Origin: CAZKEW01 sp964580435
Lineage (GTDB): Bacteria; Acidobacteriota; Aminicenantia; Aminicenantales; UBA8522
DNA: 30,643 nt
Direction: 5' to 3'
Assembly: GCA_964580435.1 (NCBI GenBank)
Contig: CAZOKP010000025.1
Location: 1-30,643, forward strand
Made by a program: the position numbers and the translations under genes. The notes beneath the pieces are model-generated. The model was not told the origin of the DNA, did not search any database, and worked only from the letters and a program-made list of their open reading frames with translations. Positions 7,546 through 15,176 of this stretch are shown here, piece after piece (position 1 is the first letter of the stretch; the number at the start of each line of letters is the position of its first letter).

Positions 7546-9198
7546 ATGGAAGATCGCCCCGAGACATCTCCAGAAAAAACTCCGAAGACGCCTTATCTCC
7601 TGTTCGCCATTTTTGTCATTTTCATCGCCCATTCTCTGATCTTGCAGTGCCTGGCCGAGGACGCTTTTATCTCCTTCCGGTTTGCCAAAAATTTAGCCAC
7701 TGGGCATGGTCTGGTCTGGAACTTGGGGGAGAAGCCTGTCGAAGGCTATACGAATTTTCTCTGGGTAATCATTTCTGCGGTTCTCATAAAATTGAGGCTG
7801 AATATTTTGTGGCTCTCTCAGGCCATCGGCATAATAGCGGGCTTGCTGGCCATCTTGTACACCTATAGATTTTCCTGGAGATTTTTGGGACTAAGCAGGT
7901 GGTTTTCCTTAATTCCCTGCCTTTTTCTTGCTCTATCAGGGCCTTTTGCGGCTTGGGCCGCGAGTGGCATGGAGACAAATCTATTTGCCCTGTTTGTTTT
8001 GATAGCCGCTTATCATTTTGTCAGCTTTTGGAAACGCACGGCGGCAAAAGATTTGTACTCATGTTTCATTTTCCTGTTTTTCGCCACCTTGACCAGGCCG
8101 GAGGGCTTCTTGATATTTGGCTTGATTTTTGTCCTAAGTCTGATTTTGTTCTTCTTGAATAGACTCTCCCTTAAAAATCTCCTCTATCCTTTGCTGTCCT
8201 ATATCATCCTGTTCTTGGCTTACTTTGTCTGGAGATTTGCGTATTTTGGATACTTGCTGCCCAACACATTCTATGCTAAGACCGGCGGCTCGACTCTTCA
8301 GTATTTGAGGGGATTGGAATATGTGAAGTTTTTTGCTATTTGTTTTCTGGGGCCTTTCCTCCCGGTTGCGCTCTGGTTCATCGCTGCAAAAAGAAAGAAC
8401 TTTTTCGGAAGAACAGGGTCCAGGGGCATCGTTGAGCATATTAATAAGAATCTCGGAATCTATCTGAGTCTCGTCATCTTCCTGGCGTATACGCTTTATA
8501 TCATTTACGTGGGCGGCGATTATATGGCCATGTACAGGTTCTTTGTGCCTGTGCTGCCTTTCATGTATATCATCTTCTGTTTTTTTGTCGATCGAATTTT
8601 CAGGATGGCCGCCTCCTCCAAGTTGCAGAAGACTTGGCTCCTAATATTCATAATTTTCGCCGCCGTGGCCACTGTCATTCACTCGACCCCTTTGGAAAAG
8701 TCTATCTACAAGAAACCAGCTTATATGCACGGCACTTATAGGGGCGTCGAAACGGAGAGATGGCACACAGCAAGACTTGCACTTCTCGGAAAGTTCTTTG
8801 ATAAATATAAGAATAATGCCGGCGAAAGCGTCGCCTCGACGGCTATCGGAATCATCTCCTACTATGCAGATATGAAGATCATTGATTTTTTTGGGCTGGT
8901 TGACCCCTATTTAGCGCATCAGGAGATCCGGAATGTCGGACAGGGATGGCCGGGGCATGAAAAAATAAACCTTGATTATCTTTTTTCCAAGAGGCCGACC
9001 TACATTATGTACCGGAGAGAATTCACCAAACAGCCGCGAGAAATGAAAGAGTTCTGGCGGCATCCGATTATTTTGAATGAATACAAAGTGACGGCCGTCT
9101 GGCTGAATGATAAGAAGGATAACGAAGAAGGCTACTTCTCTTTCTTAGAATTGAAGGACAAAAAAGGAGGAACAAATGCGACCGACGGAAATTCTTAA
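7546..9198 (+). CDS. GT-C-like polytopic membrane glycosyltransferase, 550 aa
   Basis: About ten or more transmembrane segments follow a short hydrophilic N-terminus. The first external loop carries AEDAFISFRFAKNL (37-50) and EGYTNFLW (66-73). An acidic pair in loop 1 followed by this motif is characteristic of GT-C enzymes related to the mycobacterial arabinosyltransferase AftB and similar bacterial proteins that use polyprenyl-linked sugars outside the inner membrane. The usual first acidic residue is Asp; here it is Glu. A soluble C-terminal domain of ~150 residues (STAIGIISYYADMKIIDFFGLVDP) follows the last helices, as in these relatives. Donor and acceptor are unknown. The last 23 bases overlap the hemerythrin gene, whose ribosome binding site lies inside this gene. 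Confidence 0.7.
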   Translation: MEDRPETSPEKTPKTPYLLFAIFVIFIAHSLILQCLAEDAFISFRFAKNLATGHGLVWNLGEKPVEGYTNFLWVIISAVLIKLRLNILWLSQAIGIIAGLLAILYTYRFSWRFLGLSRWFSLIPCLFLALSGPFAAWAASGMETNLFALFVLIAAYHFVSFWKRTAAKDLYSCFIFLFFATLTRPEGFLIFGLIFVLSLILFFLNRLSLKNLLYPLLSYIILFLAYFVWRFAYFGYLLPNTFYAKTGGSTLQYLRGLEYVKFFAICFLGPFLPVALWFIAAKRKNFFGRTGSRGIVEHINKNLGIYLSLVIFLAYTLYIIYVGGDYMAMYRFFVPVLPFMYIIFCFFVDRIFRMAASSKLQKTWLLIFIIFAAVATVIHSTPLEKSIYKKPAYMHGTYRGVETERWHTARLALLGKFFDKYKNNAGESVASTAIGIISYYADMKIIDFFGLVDPYLAHQEIRNVGQGWPGHEKINLDYLFSKRPTYIMYRREFTKQPREMKEFWRHPIILNEYKVTAVWLNDKKDNEEGYFSFLELKDKKGGTNATDGNS

Positions 9199-9730
9199 AG
9201 AAGAACATATGGCCATCAAGCTTATGCTGAAAATTGCCGAAAATGTCTGTCAGAGGCTCGAGCGGGGAGAAGCAGTCCCCCCTAAGCATCTTGCTGATAT
9301 TGTCACCTTCATCAGGGGCTTTGCTGACAAATGCCATCATGCCAAAGAAGAAGGCTTGCTTTTTCCAGCTATGGAGAAAGCCGGCGTCCCCAGGCAGGGA
9401 GGGCCCATCGGCGTCATGCTTGCCGAGCATGAGCAGGGCCGGAATTATGTCAAAAATATGACGGATGCGGTGGAGAAATACCGCCCCGGCAACCAGGGGG
9501 CAGCGTTACAGTTTGTGGAAAATGCCAGGAATTATATTGCGCTCCTGAGCCAGCATATCGATAAAGAAGATAACATCCTCTATGAGATCGCCGACAAACG
9601 CCTTTCAGAAGTCGCCCAGGAAGAACTTAGAAGAGGATTTGAGAGAGTAGAGCAGGAGGAAATGGGGCCGGGGAAAGACGAAGAGTTCCATAAGATTCTT
9701 GAGCTGCTGAAGAAGATTTATTACGGCTAA
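9176..9730 (+). CDS. Cytoplasmic hemerythrin-domain protein, 184 aa
   Basis: A four-helix hemerythrin/HHE protein with the expected di-iron ligands in order: His11 (EEH), His55 and Glu59 (HHAKEEGLLFP), His85 (AEHE), His127 and Glu131 (SQHIDKED). No signal peptide is present, so it should act in the cytoplasm. Members of this group bind O2 or sense or remove O2 and NO, or serve as iron stores; which applies here cannot be told. AAGGAGG is five bases before the ATG and lies inside the preceding GT-C gene, with which it overlaps by 23 bases. Translation is therefore probably coupled, although the functional link is not obvious. Confidence 0.9.
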   Translation: MRPTEILKEEHMAIKLMLKIAENVCQRLERGEAVPPKHLADIVTFIRGFADKCHHAKEEGLLFPAMEKAGVPRQGGPIGVMLAEHEQGRNYVKNMTDAVEKYRPGNQGAALQFVENARNYIALLSQHIDKEDNILYEIADKRLSEVAQEELRRGFERVEQEEMGPGKDEEFHKILELLKKIYYG

Positions 9731-9800
9731 TCCAAGTATAGCTCGATCACCCGGACCGCAAGATCGACTTTATCTTCACTTACCGAGCTTTTCAGGTGCC

Positions 9801-9830
9801 TTGACATTCATTTTCGCCATGTTTTAGCAT
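9801..9830 (+). promoter_or_regulatory. Predicted promoter of the peroxidase-hemerythrin pair
   Basis: A perfect TTGACA (9801-9806) is followed after 18 bases by TAGCAT (9825-9830), a weak -10. This places transcription start near 9837 and gives a leader of about 19 bases. The remainder of the 125-base space after the preceding hemerythrin gene shows nothing else. Confidence 0.5.
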
Positions 9831-9855
9831 TTTGAACAAGGGGACGTGAGTTGCG

Positions 9856-10911
9856 ATGAACAGTCTTCTTGGTAAAACGAATCCCTCTAGCCTTGCCCTC
9901 ATCCCTGTCCTCTTCTTCTTCCAGTTTTACACACCGGCCTGGGGAGAAAGTAAAGCGGACGAATTGATGGAGCGGGCCAACCAGGTTTTTGGTCGACTGC
10001 CACCGGTCATAGCATCTGAAAAAAATTCCGTTACGCCGGAGAAAGTGAAGCTGGGGAAGATTCTGTTTTACGAAGTCCGCATTTCTGTCGATGGGACCGT
10101 GAGCTGTTCAAGATGCCATCCGTTCAGCCTGTACGCGGCCGATGGATTGAGGAAGTCCATCGGCAACCGATGCATAGTCAATTCCAGAAACGCCCCCACC
10201 ATCTTGAACGCCGCCGCTCAGATTTCAGAACACTGGATAGGAAATCGGACCGATGTGGAAGACCAGGCCCGGCAGTCGGTCGTAGGTCCCCCTTCGTTTG
10301 GGATGTCCGCCCCTGAAGAAGTGGAAAAGAAATTGAAAGAGATCAAGGGATATGGTTCCCTGTTTAAAGAAGCGTTCCCAGACGACAAGGATCCTGTCAC
10401 CTTGGATAATCTGGCTAAGGCGGTAGGAGCGTTTGAGCGAACTCTTGTTACGCCGTCTCCCTTTGACGCCTTTTTGGCAGGTAATCAAAACGCGATAGCC
10501 GAACAGGAAAAGAAGGGTTTAAGAGCATTCATGGAGGTCGGATGCGCGACGTGCCACTCAGGTGCATACGTCGGAGGGCAGATTTTCCAGAAGTTCGGAC
10601 TTATCGAACCGTACTGGAAATACACCAAAAGCGAAGCGATTGACGAAGGCAGGTTCGCCCTTACAAAGAACGAATCGGACAGGTACGTATTCAAAGTCCC
10701 TGTCCTTCGAAATGTCGCCAAGACTCCCCCGTATTTTCATGACGGCTCCATGGACGACCTGGAGACGGCCGAATGGATTATGGGCAAGGCGCAGCTGGGA
10801 AAGGACCTTTCCAAAGAAGAGCTTGGCGATATCAAGGCATTTTTAGAATCCTTGACCGGGAGGATCCCCGAAGATGCTCTTAAGCTTCCTCTCGTGCCGT
10901 CCATGGAATGA
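9856..10911 (+). CDS. Periplasmic di-haem cytochrome c peroxidase (CCP/MauG family)
   Basis: Residues 1-~31 are a signal peptide (LALIPVLFFFQFYTPAWG). Two CXXCH haem c sites are present: CSRCH at 84-88, preceded by LGKILFYEVRIS, and CATCH at 230-234. Other family blocks are RNAPTILNAA, GNRTDVEDQA, AFERTLVTPSPFDAFL, and VPVLRNVAKTPPYFHDGS near the C-terminus. The 351 residues match the family, which reduces H2O2 to water in the periplasm with electrons from small c-type cytochromes; MauG-like members instead oxidise proteins. The usual WDGR before the second half reads WIGNR here, a modest deviation. The neighbouring Tat-exported hemerythrin 49 bases downstream on the same strand suggests joint handling of oxygen species outside the cytoplasm. 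Confidence 0.92.
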   Translation: MNSLLGKTNPSSLALIPVLFFFQFYTPAWGESKADELMERANQVFGRLPPVIASEKNSVTPEKVKLGKILFYEVRISVDGTVSCSRCHPFSLYAADGLRKSIGNRCIVNSRNAPTILNAAAQISEHWIGNRTDVEDQARQSVVGPPSFGMSAPEEVEKKLKEIKGYGSLFKEAFPDDKDPVTLDNLAKAVGAFERTLVTPSPFDAFLAGNQNAIAEQEKKGLRAFMEVGCATCHSGAYVGGQIFQKFGLIEPYWKYTKSEAIDEGRFALTKNESDRYVFKVPVLRNVAKTPPYFHDGSMDDLETAEWIMGKAQLGKDLSKEELGDIKAFLESLTGRIPEDALKLPLVPSME

Positions 10912-10960
10912 GGAGAGGTCGGGGTTTAAGAGGGAACACAAAGAAAGGAGGTAGCACTTC

Positions 10961-11707
10961 ATGAGAGATATTTTTGGTGTCGGTTTTTCGGTTGAGACGC
11001 GAAGGCAATTCATCAAGCGGAACGGATTGCTCATGGCTGCCGCATTGATGCACCCCGTCGGCCCGTTTGCGGAAGAGGCCATAAAATCGGAAATTGAGAA
11101 GAAGCGCCAGGAGAAAAGCGCTATAGAGATCTCTCCCGTTGAGGACCTGATGCGCGAACACGGAGTCCTCGCTCGAATCCTGCTTATCTATGATGAGATC
11201 CTGGCGCGGTTGAATAAGAGGACGGATTTCCCTCCAGAAGTGCTCGCCGAATCGGCCGGACTTGTCCGCCGGTTCGTTGAGGACTACCATGAGAAGCTTG
11301 AAGAGAAGCATGTCTTTCCCCGTTTCGAGAAGGCGGGGAAACTCGCCGACCTTGTCAGGGTTTTGCTCGAGCAGCATCAGGCGGGGCGCCTCCTGACGGA
11401 CCGAATCAAGCCTCTTGTCGGTCCCTCTCTTTTAAAAAATCCTAACGAAAGAAAACAACTCGTACATTACCTGCAGCTTTTCGTTAGGATGTACCGGCCA
11501 CACAAAGCACGGGAGGACACGATTCTCTTTCCGGCGTTTCATGCCATCGTTCCGCCGGAAGAGTTCGATGCCATGGGCGATTCGTTTGAGGACCAGGAGG
11601 AGAAGCTTTTTGGGAAAGATGGATTCGAGAAGGTCGTGGCAGAAGTCGAAAATCTCGAAAAAGTCATCGGGATTCATGAGCTCGGGCAATTCACGCCCAA
11701 GGGATAG
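10961..11707 (+). CDS. Tat-exported hemerythrin-domain protein, 248 aa
   Basis: The N-terminus shows a twin-arginine signal: TRRQFIK (13-19) followed by a hydrophobic stretch GLLMAAALMHPVG and AEEA as a possible cleavage region. A hemerythrin domain follows with ligands His67 (REHG), His110 and Glu114 (DYHEKLEEKHVFP), His139 (LEQHQAG), His181 and Glu185 (PHKAREDTILFP). Tat export fits a protein that must acquire its di-iron centre in the cytoplasm before transport. AAAGGAGGT, eight bases before the ATG, is an almost ideal ribosome binding site and supports the start that includes the Tat motif. The gene lies 49 bases after the periplasmic peroxidase gene and is probably co-transcribed with it. 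Oxygen or NO binding or detoxification in the periplasm is the likely role. Confidence 0.87.
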   Translation: MRDIFGVGFSVETRRQFIKRNGLLMAAALMHPVGPFAEEAIKSEIEKKRQEKSAIEISPVEDLMREHGVLARILLIYDEILARLNKRTDFPPEVLAESAGLVRRFVEDYHEKLEEKHVFPRFEKAGKLADLVRVLLEQHQAGRLLTDRIKPLVGPSLLKNPNERKQLVHYLQLFVRMYRPHKAREDTILFPAFHAIVPPEEFDAMGDSFEDQEEKLFGKDGFEKVVAEVENLEKVIGIHELGQFTPKG

Positions 11708-11863
11708 CAACCCTCGCGGCGGTGAGGGAACGGCCCTTCTCCTCTCGGTCCTGATTCCTGAGGCGGGCTTGAATACGGGCCGGGTGGGCGCGTCGAGCGC
11801 CAATGCTATGCAGCTCGGAAGGGACTTATCGTTCTGCGCTGCGACTTCCTGAAAAAGGCCTCC

Positions 11864-11893
11864 TTGCATCGATCAGCCGGCTGCTTATAGAAT
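11864..11893 (+). promoter_or_regulatory. chrA: Weak candidate promoter of chrA
   Basis: TTGCAT (11864-11869) and TAGAAT (11888-11893), 18 bases apart, precede the chrA ribosome binding site AAAGGAG (11917-11923). The rest of the 226-base space from 11708 holds a small inverted repeat CCCTC/GAGGG (11711-11728) without a T tract, and no gene I can support. Confidence 0.3.
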
Positions 11894-11933
11894 CGATGTG
11901 TGCGCACGGCCGGATGAAAGGAGCTCAAAGGGC

Positions 11934-13085
11934 ATGGAGTTATCCTTGCGGCAGAGACTGGCCGAAGTGGCCAAGCTCTTTCTTAAACTGGGCACAACTG
12001 CCTTCGGCGGACCCGCGGCCCACATTGGCATGATGCACAATGAGGTGGTTAAAAGACGCCATTGGCTGAGCGACCAGGAATTTCTTGATTTGGTGGGGGC
12101 GACAAATCTTATTCCGGGTCCGAATTCGACGGAGATGGCCATTCATATCGGCTTTTTGCGAGCGCGGTGGCTTGGACTTGTTGCAGGCGGCATGTGTTTT
12201 GTCATTCCGGCGGTGGCCATTGTGCTGGCGCTTGCTTGGGCTTACGTGCGTTTCGGCGCCAAGGTCGAGGCGTCCTGGCTGCTCTATGGCGTGAAGCCCG
12301 TGGTCATCGCCATCATCGGACAGGCCCTCTGGAGCCTAGGGCAAAAAGCCATCAAAAGCATCCCGACGGCGGTTGTGGGATTCGCGGTTCTTTTCCTGTA
12401 TTTTTTTCGCGTCAACGAAATTGCCCTGCTCTTCGCCGGCGGGTTTGTCGTCATGATCGGATTGAATCTCGATCGTTTCCGCAAGCGGGCCGTGGGGGTC
12501 TTTCTGACCCCATTGGCCGGGCTGGGATTTTCCGGACTGGCTTCGATGCCCTTCAGCCTTCCCCTTCTGTTTTTCACGTTTCTTAAAATCGGGGCCGTGC
12601 TGTACGGCAGTGGATATGTTCTGCTGGCTTTTCTGCGGGCCGATTTTGTGACGCGCTTCGGCTGGCTGACTGACCGGCAGCTTCTTGACGCGATCGCCAT
12701 CGGTCAGGTTACGCCCGGTCCATTGTTTACGGCAGCCACGTTCATCGGTTACCTCCTTGGTGGCGTGTCGGGGGCGGTGCTCGCAACCCTGGGCATTTTT
12801 CTTCCCTCCTTCGTTTTTGTCGCGATCTCGAATCCGATGATACCTCGGCTGCGTAAATCCCCTTGGGCGGGCGGGTTTCTGGACGGCGTCAACGCGGCCG
12901 CCCTGGGGCTGATGGCCGCCGTGACCTGGCAGCTCGGCCGCGCATCGCTTGTTGATCCGCTGACGATTATCGTGGCGATCGTTTCTCTTGGGATTCTGTT
13001 TCGATTTAAGATCAACTCGGTTTGGTTGATCTTGGCCGGAGGATTGATCGGTTTACTGTCCATGTTGTTAGGAAGGGGAGCATGA
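11934..13085 (+). CDS. chrA: Chromate transporter ChrA (two-domain CHR family)
   Basis: The protein is a tandem of two homologous membrane modules, as in long-chain ChrA. The first contains LGTTAFGGPAAHIGMM, HWLSDQEFLDLVGATNLIPGPNSTE and a GLVAGGMCFVIPAV helix. The second contains GYVLLAFLRADFV, WLTDRQLLDAIAIGQVTPGP and GIFLPSFVFV. Known members export chromate; many genomic homologues are of unproven substrate. The start at 11934 is chosen because AAAGGAG lies ten bases upstream. A GTG at 11898 is in frame, but it would add only a hydrophilic tail and has no ribosome binding site. The product has 383 residues and about ten helices. It is co-directional with the peroxidase/hemerythrin pair but 226 bases away. 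Confidence 0.9.
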   Translation: MELSLRQRLAEVAKLFLKLGTTAFGGPAAHIGMMHNEVVKRRHWLSDQEFLDLVGATNLIPGPNSTEMAIHIGFLRARWLGLVAGGMCFVIPAVAIVLALAWAYVRFGAKVEASWLLYGVKPVVIAIIGQALWSLGQKAIKSIPTAVVGFAVLFLYFFRVNEIALLFAGGFVVMIGLNLDRFRKRAVGVFLTPLAGLGFSGLASMPFSLPLLFFTFLKIGAVLYGSGYVLLAFLRADFVTRFGWLTDRQLLDAIAIGQVTPGPLFTAATFIGYLLGGVSGAVLATLGIFLPSFVFVAISNPMIPRLRKSPWAGGFLDGVNAAALGLMAAVTWQLGRASLVDPLTIIVAIVSLGILFRFKINSVWLILAGGLIGLLSMLLGRGA

Positions 13086-13124
13086 GGGAGTCACCCACTT
13101 CCCTGCCGAAGAAGATTTCCGCGC

Positions 13125-13307
13125 CTAATTCAAAAACAGCTCGATTACCGGGACCGTGACGTCTGGTTTCTGGACGGGCAGGCGCAAAATCAAGCCCGCG
13201 GCACCCGCGTCTTTCCTTTCGCCCGGCAGAAACCCGATCTCCGAGGAGCGTGTCTGCTCGATGAACTGGATTTCGGAAGCATCGTTAGGGAGCTGGGCGT
13301 ATTTGAT
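13125..13307 (-). pseudogene. Probable remnant: C-terminal tail of a second GH29 fucosidase
   Basis: On the minus strand, just beyond and slightly overlapping the end of the fucosidase gene in another frame, 60 codons read as a coherent protein end: YAQLPNDASEIQFIEQ, then AAGLILRLPVQKPDV and PVIELFLN before TAG. This alternation of short beta-strands, with a terminal LP-x-x-x-P-D and PVIELFL, looks like the C-terminal beta-sandwich of GH29-type fucosidases as I remember them. No start codon or ribosome binding site belongs to it. It could be the end of a tandem paralogue lost by deletion, or an extension of the intact gene cut off by a frameshift near 13285. The 39 bases from 13086 to 13124 hold nothing recognisable. 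Confidence 0.5.
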
Positions 13308-14874
13308 AAGGTGATTTGAAAAGGCCGAACGCGGAAAGAGTAGGGTTTGTCCGGGACTTCAGGATAGCGAGCCTGATTTTCTGGGCCGTGACCGCGGGAA
13401 AGCGAAGCAGACGCTTATATCCGATGGTCGTGCCTTTGGCGAAAGCTCGCCATCCCTTTCCGTCCCAAGCCTCAAGAGAGAATTCCTCCACTCTCTGGCC
13501 GACTCGGATGTGTTCCTGAAGCATAACAATATCGAATGTCCGCTCCTCCGGAAGCGTGAATTCGAGAACGGCGGGTTCAACTCCATCTTCTGTCGTCCAG
13601 TAAGTCATCTTATCCTCGTCGAGGACGAAGTCGAGTTTGTGGCCCTTGGCCTCATTGGATGCCTTGACGGCAGCGCCGCGGGCAAGATTCTTGGCCAATG
13701 TCTGGTCGAGAATCCGCCGCATGCCTTGGAGGCTTTTGATGTCGTTCTCGTGAATAAGGCCTCGTTTATCCGGCGGGACGTTGAGGAGCAGGACGGAATT
13801 CCGGCCGACCGAGCTGAAATAGATATCGACGAGCTTCTCCGGCGTTTTGACTTCGCCATCCTGGCTCTGATGGTAGAACCATCCCGGCCGCACGGAGACA
13901 TCGGTTTCAGCGGGATACCAGGCCAGTGCCTTGGCGTCCTTGATTTTGTCCCGGCTCCCGAGATCCTCTGCAGTCATGTCTCCGGGAACGAAAAGGTCAT
14001 CGAGGGAGAGCGGGTTTTGAGCGGAACGCGTCGCCTCCGGATTTCTGATCTCGACGGGAACAACGCTCCACTCGGTTTCCCGGCCGTATCCCGACTCTGT
14101 CCCGCCCCAGCGGAGGTCGGGCCCCATACCGAAGATCACCGCCCGGGGCTGGAGCTCCCGGACAACACGATAATAGGATGGCCAGTCATAGACCTGCCTC
14201 TTTCCGTTTGGCCCTTCGCCGCAGGCGCCGTCAAACCAGACTTCCGCGATTTCCCCGTAGTTTGTCAGGAGCTCGCGGAGCTGACGGCGGAAGTGCTCAT
14301 TGTAAGCAGGGGAGTTACCGTACGTGGGTTCGTGCCTGTCCCAAGGCGAAAGGTAGATGCCCAGTTTTATCCCGGCTTCGCGGCAGGCCCCGGCCACTTC
14401 CTTTACGACATCTCCTTTGCCGCCACGCCAGGGGCTTGCTTTGACGCTGTGTTCCGTGTATCGGCTCGGCCAGAGGCAGAACCCGTCGTGATGTTTCGCC
14501 GTCAAGATGAGCATGTTTATTCCCGCGTCCTTGAGGGCCTTGACCCATTGGCGGGCATCGAAGTCGGTGGGGTTGAAGAGGGCCGGGCTTTCCGTCCCTT
14601 CACCCCATTCACGGTCGGTGAAGGTGTTCATCCCGAAGTGGGCAAAGGCGATGAAGTCCAATTCCTGCCAGGAACGTTGCCGCGATGAGGGCACGATGTG
14701 CGCGGCCGTGCGCACTATGCTATCCTGCGATTCTCCCGGTTTGATCAGGACGAAGTTAGGAGCTGGGGGCTGGTCCTCGGGTGCTTCTCCCGATTCTTTC
14801 AAAACGACACCTGTGAAGAGAACGCAGGCGAAAAGCAAGCAACAAAAACAGAAAGCATAAACGTTTTGTTTCAT
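13285..14874 (-). CDS. Exported GH29 alpha-L-fucosidase with F5/8-type C-terminal domain
   Basis: A signal sequence of ~25 residues (CLLFACVLFTGVVL) leads to a GH29 catalytic domain at ~55-390. Its motifs are AFAHFGMNTFTDREWGEG, LTAKHHDGFCLWPS, GIKLGIYLSPWDRHE and EVWFDGACGEG, with Asp215 as the expected nucleophile. Residues ~395-525 form a discoidin/F5/8-type domain (AVKASNEAKG, DEDKMTYWTTEDG, LEFTLPEERTFDIVMLQEHI) that often binds carbohydrate. The FGMNTF-EWG pattern suggests subfamily B, which prefers branched alpha-1,3/1,4-fucosides. It would release fucose in the periplasm or on the surface. AGGA lies just before the ATG, which overlaps the TGA of a small upstream gene as ATGA. The 3' end overlaps the fucosidase-like remnant. 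Confidence 0.92.
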   Translation of the reverse strand: MKQNVYAFCFCCLLFACVLFTGVVLKESGEAPEDQPPAPNFVLIKPGESQDSIVRTAAHIVPSSRQRSWQELDFIAFAHFGMNTFTDREWGEGTESPALFNPTDFDARQWVKALKDAGINMLILTAKHHDGFCLWPSRYTEHSVKASPWRGGKGDVVKEVAGACREAGIKLGIYLSPWDRHEPTYGNSPAYNEHFRRQLRELLTNYGEIAEVWFDGACGEGPNGKRQVYDWPSYYRVVRELQPRAVIFGMGPDLRWGGTESGYGRETEWSVVPVEIRNPEATRSAQNPLSLDDLFVPGDMTAEDLGSRDKIKDAKALAWYPAETDVSVRPGWFYHQSQDGEVKTPEKLVDIYFSSVGRNSVLLLNVPPDKRGLIHENDIKSLQGMRRILDQTLAKNLARGAAVKASNEAKGHKLDFVLDEDKMTYWTTEDGVEPAVLEFTLPEERTFDIVMLQEHIRVGQRVEEFSLEAWDGKGWRAFAKGTTIGYKRLLRFPAVTAQKIRLAILKSRTNPTLSAFGLFKSPYQIRPAP

Positions 14875-15044
14875 TTTTCCTGACCTGGCGGGATGTCTTT
14901 AACTTCGGCACCACGCATTGTGGCCGGGGTTTTAACGTTTTGGCCTTTTCCGCAGGCCGCGGACAGATTGATCCAGCCAAGGACAAGGAGGATGCTTGCG
15001 GCGAGAATCATGCGCCGCCTGAGACTCTCAGGATGGCACTTCAT
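14871..15044 (-). CDS. Small signal-peptide/lipoprotein-like gene coupled to the fucosidase, 57 aa
   Basis: A 58-codon frame starts with a positively charged n-region (MKCHPESLRRR), continues with a hydrophobic core (MILAASILLVLGWINL) and then SAAC-GKG, which resembles a lipobox although the -3 position is Ser rather than Leu. The remaining ~26 residues (QNVKTPATMRGAEVK and IPPGQEK) are hydrophilic. Its TGA overlaps the fucosidase ATG as ATGA, a classic translational-coupling arrangement. I do not recognise a family. It may be a genuine small lipoprotein, or the detached N-terminus of a glycosidase gene. The ribosome binding site is weak (GAG only), and translation from the inner ATG at residue 12 is possible. 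Confidence 0.55.
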   Translation of the reverse strand: MKCHPESLRRRMILAASILLVLGWINLSAACGKGQNVKTPATMRGAEVKDIPPGQEK

Positions 15045-15069
15045 CAGCGGAGTCTCAACATATCACAAA

Positions 15070-15102
15070 GGTCAGGGAAAATCCAAATACGTGCTCCTGA
15101 CC
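15070..15102. repeat. Inverted repeat upstream of the small gene/fucosidase
   Basis: GGTCAGG (15070-15076) and CCTGACC (15096-15102) form a perfect 7-base inverted repeat separated by 19 bases, 26 bases before the small gene's ATG. It could be an operator for a sugar-responsive regulator or a transcript hairpin. No convincing promoter is seen in 15045-15176. Confidence 0.4.
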
Positions 15103-15142
15103 GGTGGCACCTCCATTTCTGCGGTGATTGAACAAGGGCATT

Positions 15143-15163
15143 GGGAAGGGCTTGGAGCCCCTC
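15143..15163 (-). terminator. Hairpin after the DUF2892 gene
   Basis: In the minus-strand transcript an 8-pair stem (one G-U pair) with a 3-base loop forms 13 bases past the DUF2892 stop: GGGGCT-CCA-AGCCCT at the core. No U tract follows, so it may be a processing or attenuation hairpin rather than an intrinsic terminator. Confidence 0.35.
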
Positions 15164-15176
15164 ATCCCCCGCGCCT

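Noticed and set aside
11711..11728. CCCTC/GAGGG hairpin after the Tat hemerythrin gene as a terminator.
   Set aside because: Only five pairs with an 8-base loop and no T tract.
13510..14688. 392-codon plus-strand frame opposite the fucosidase gene.
   Set aside because: It lies antisense to a clear GH29 enzyme, has no recognisable motif and no ribosome binding site; it reflects the codon bias of the real gene.
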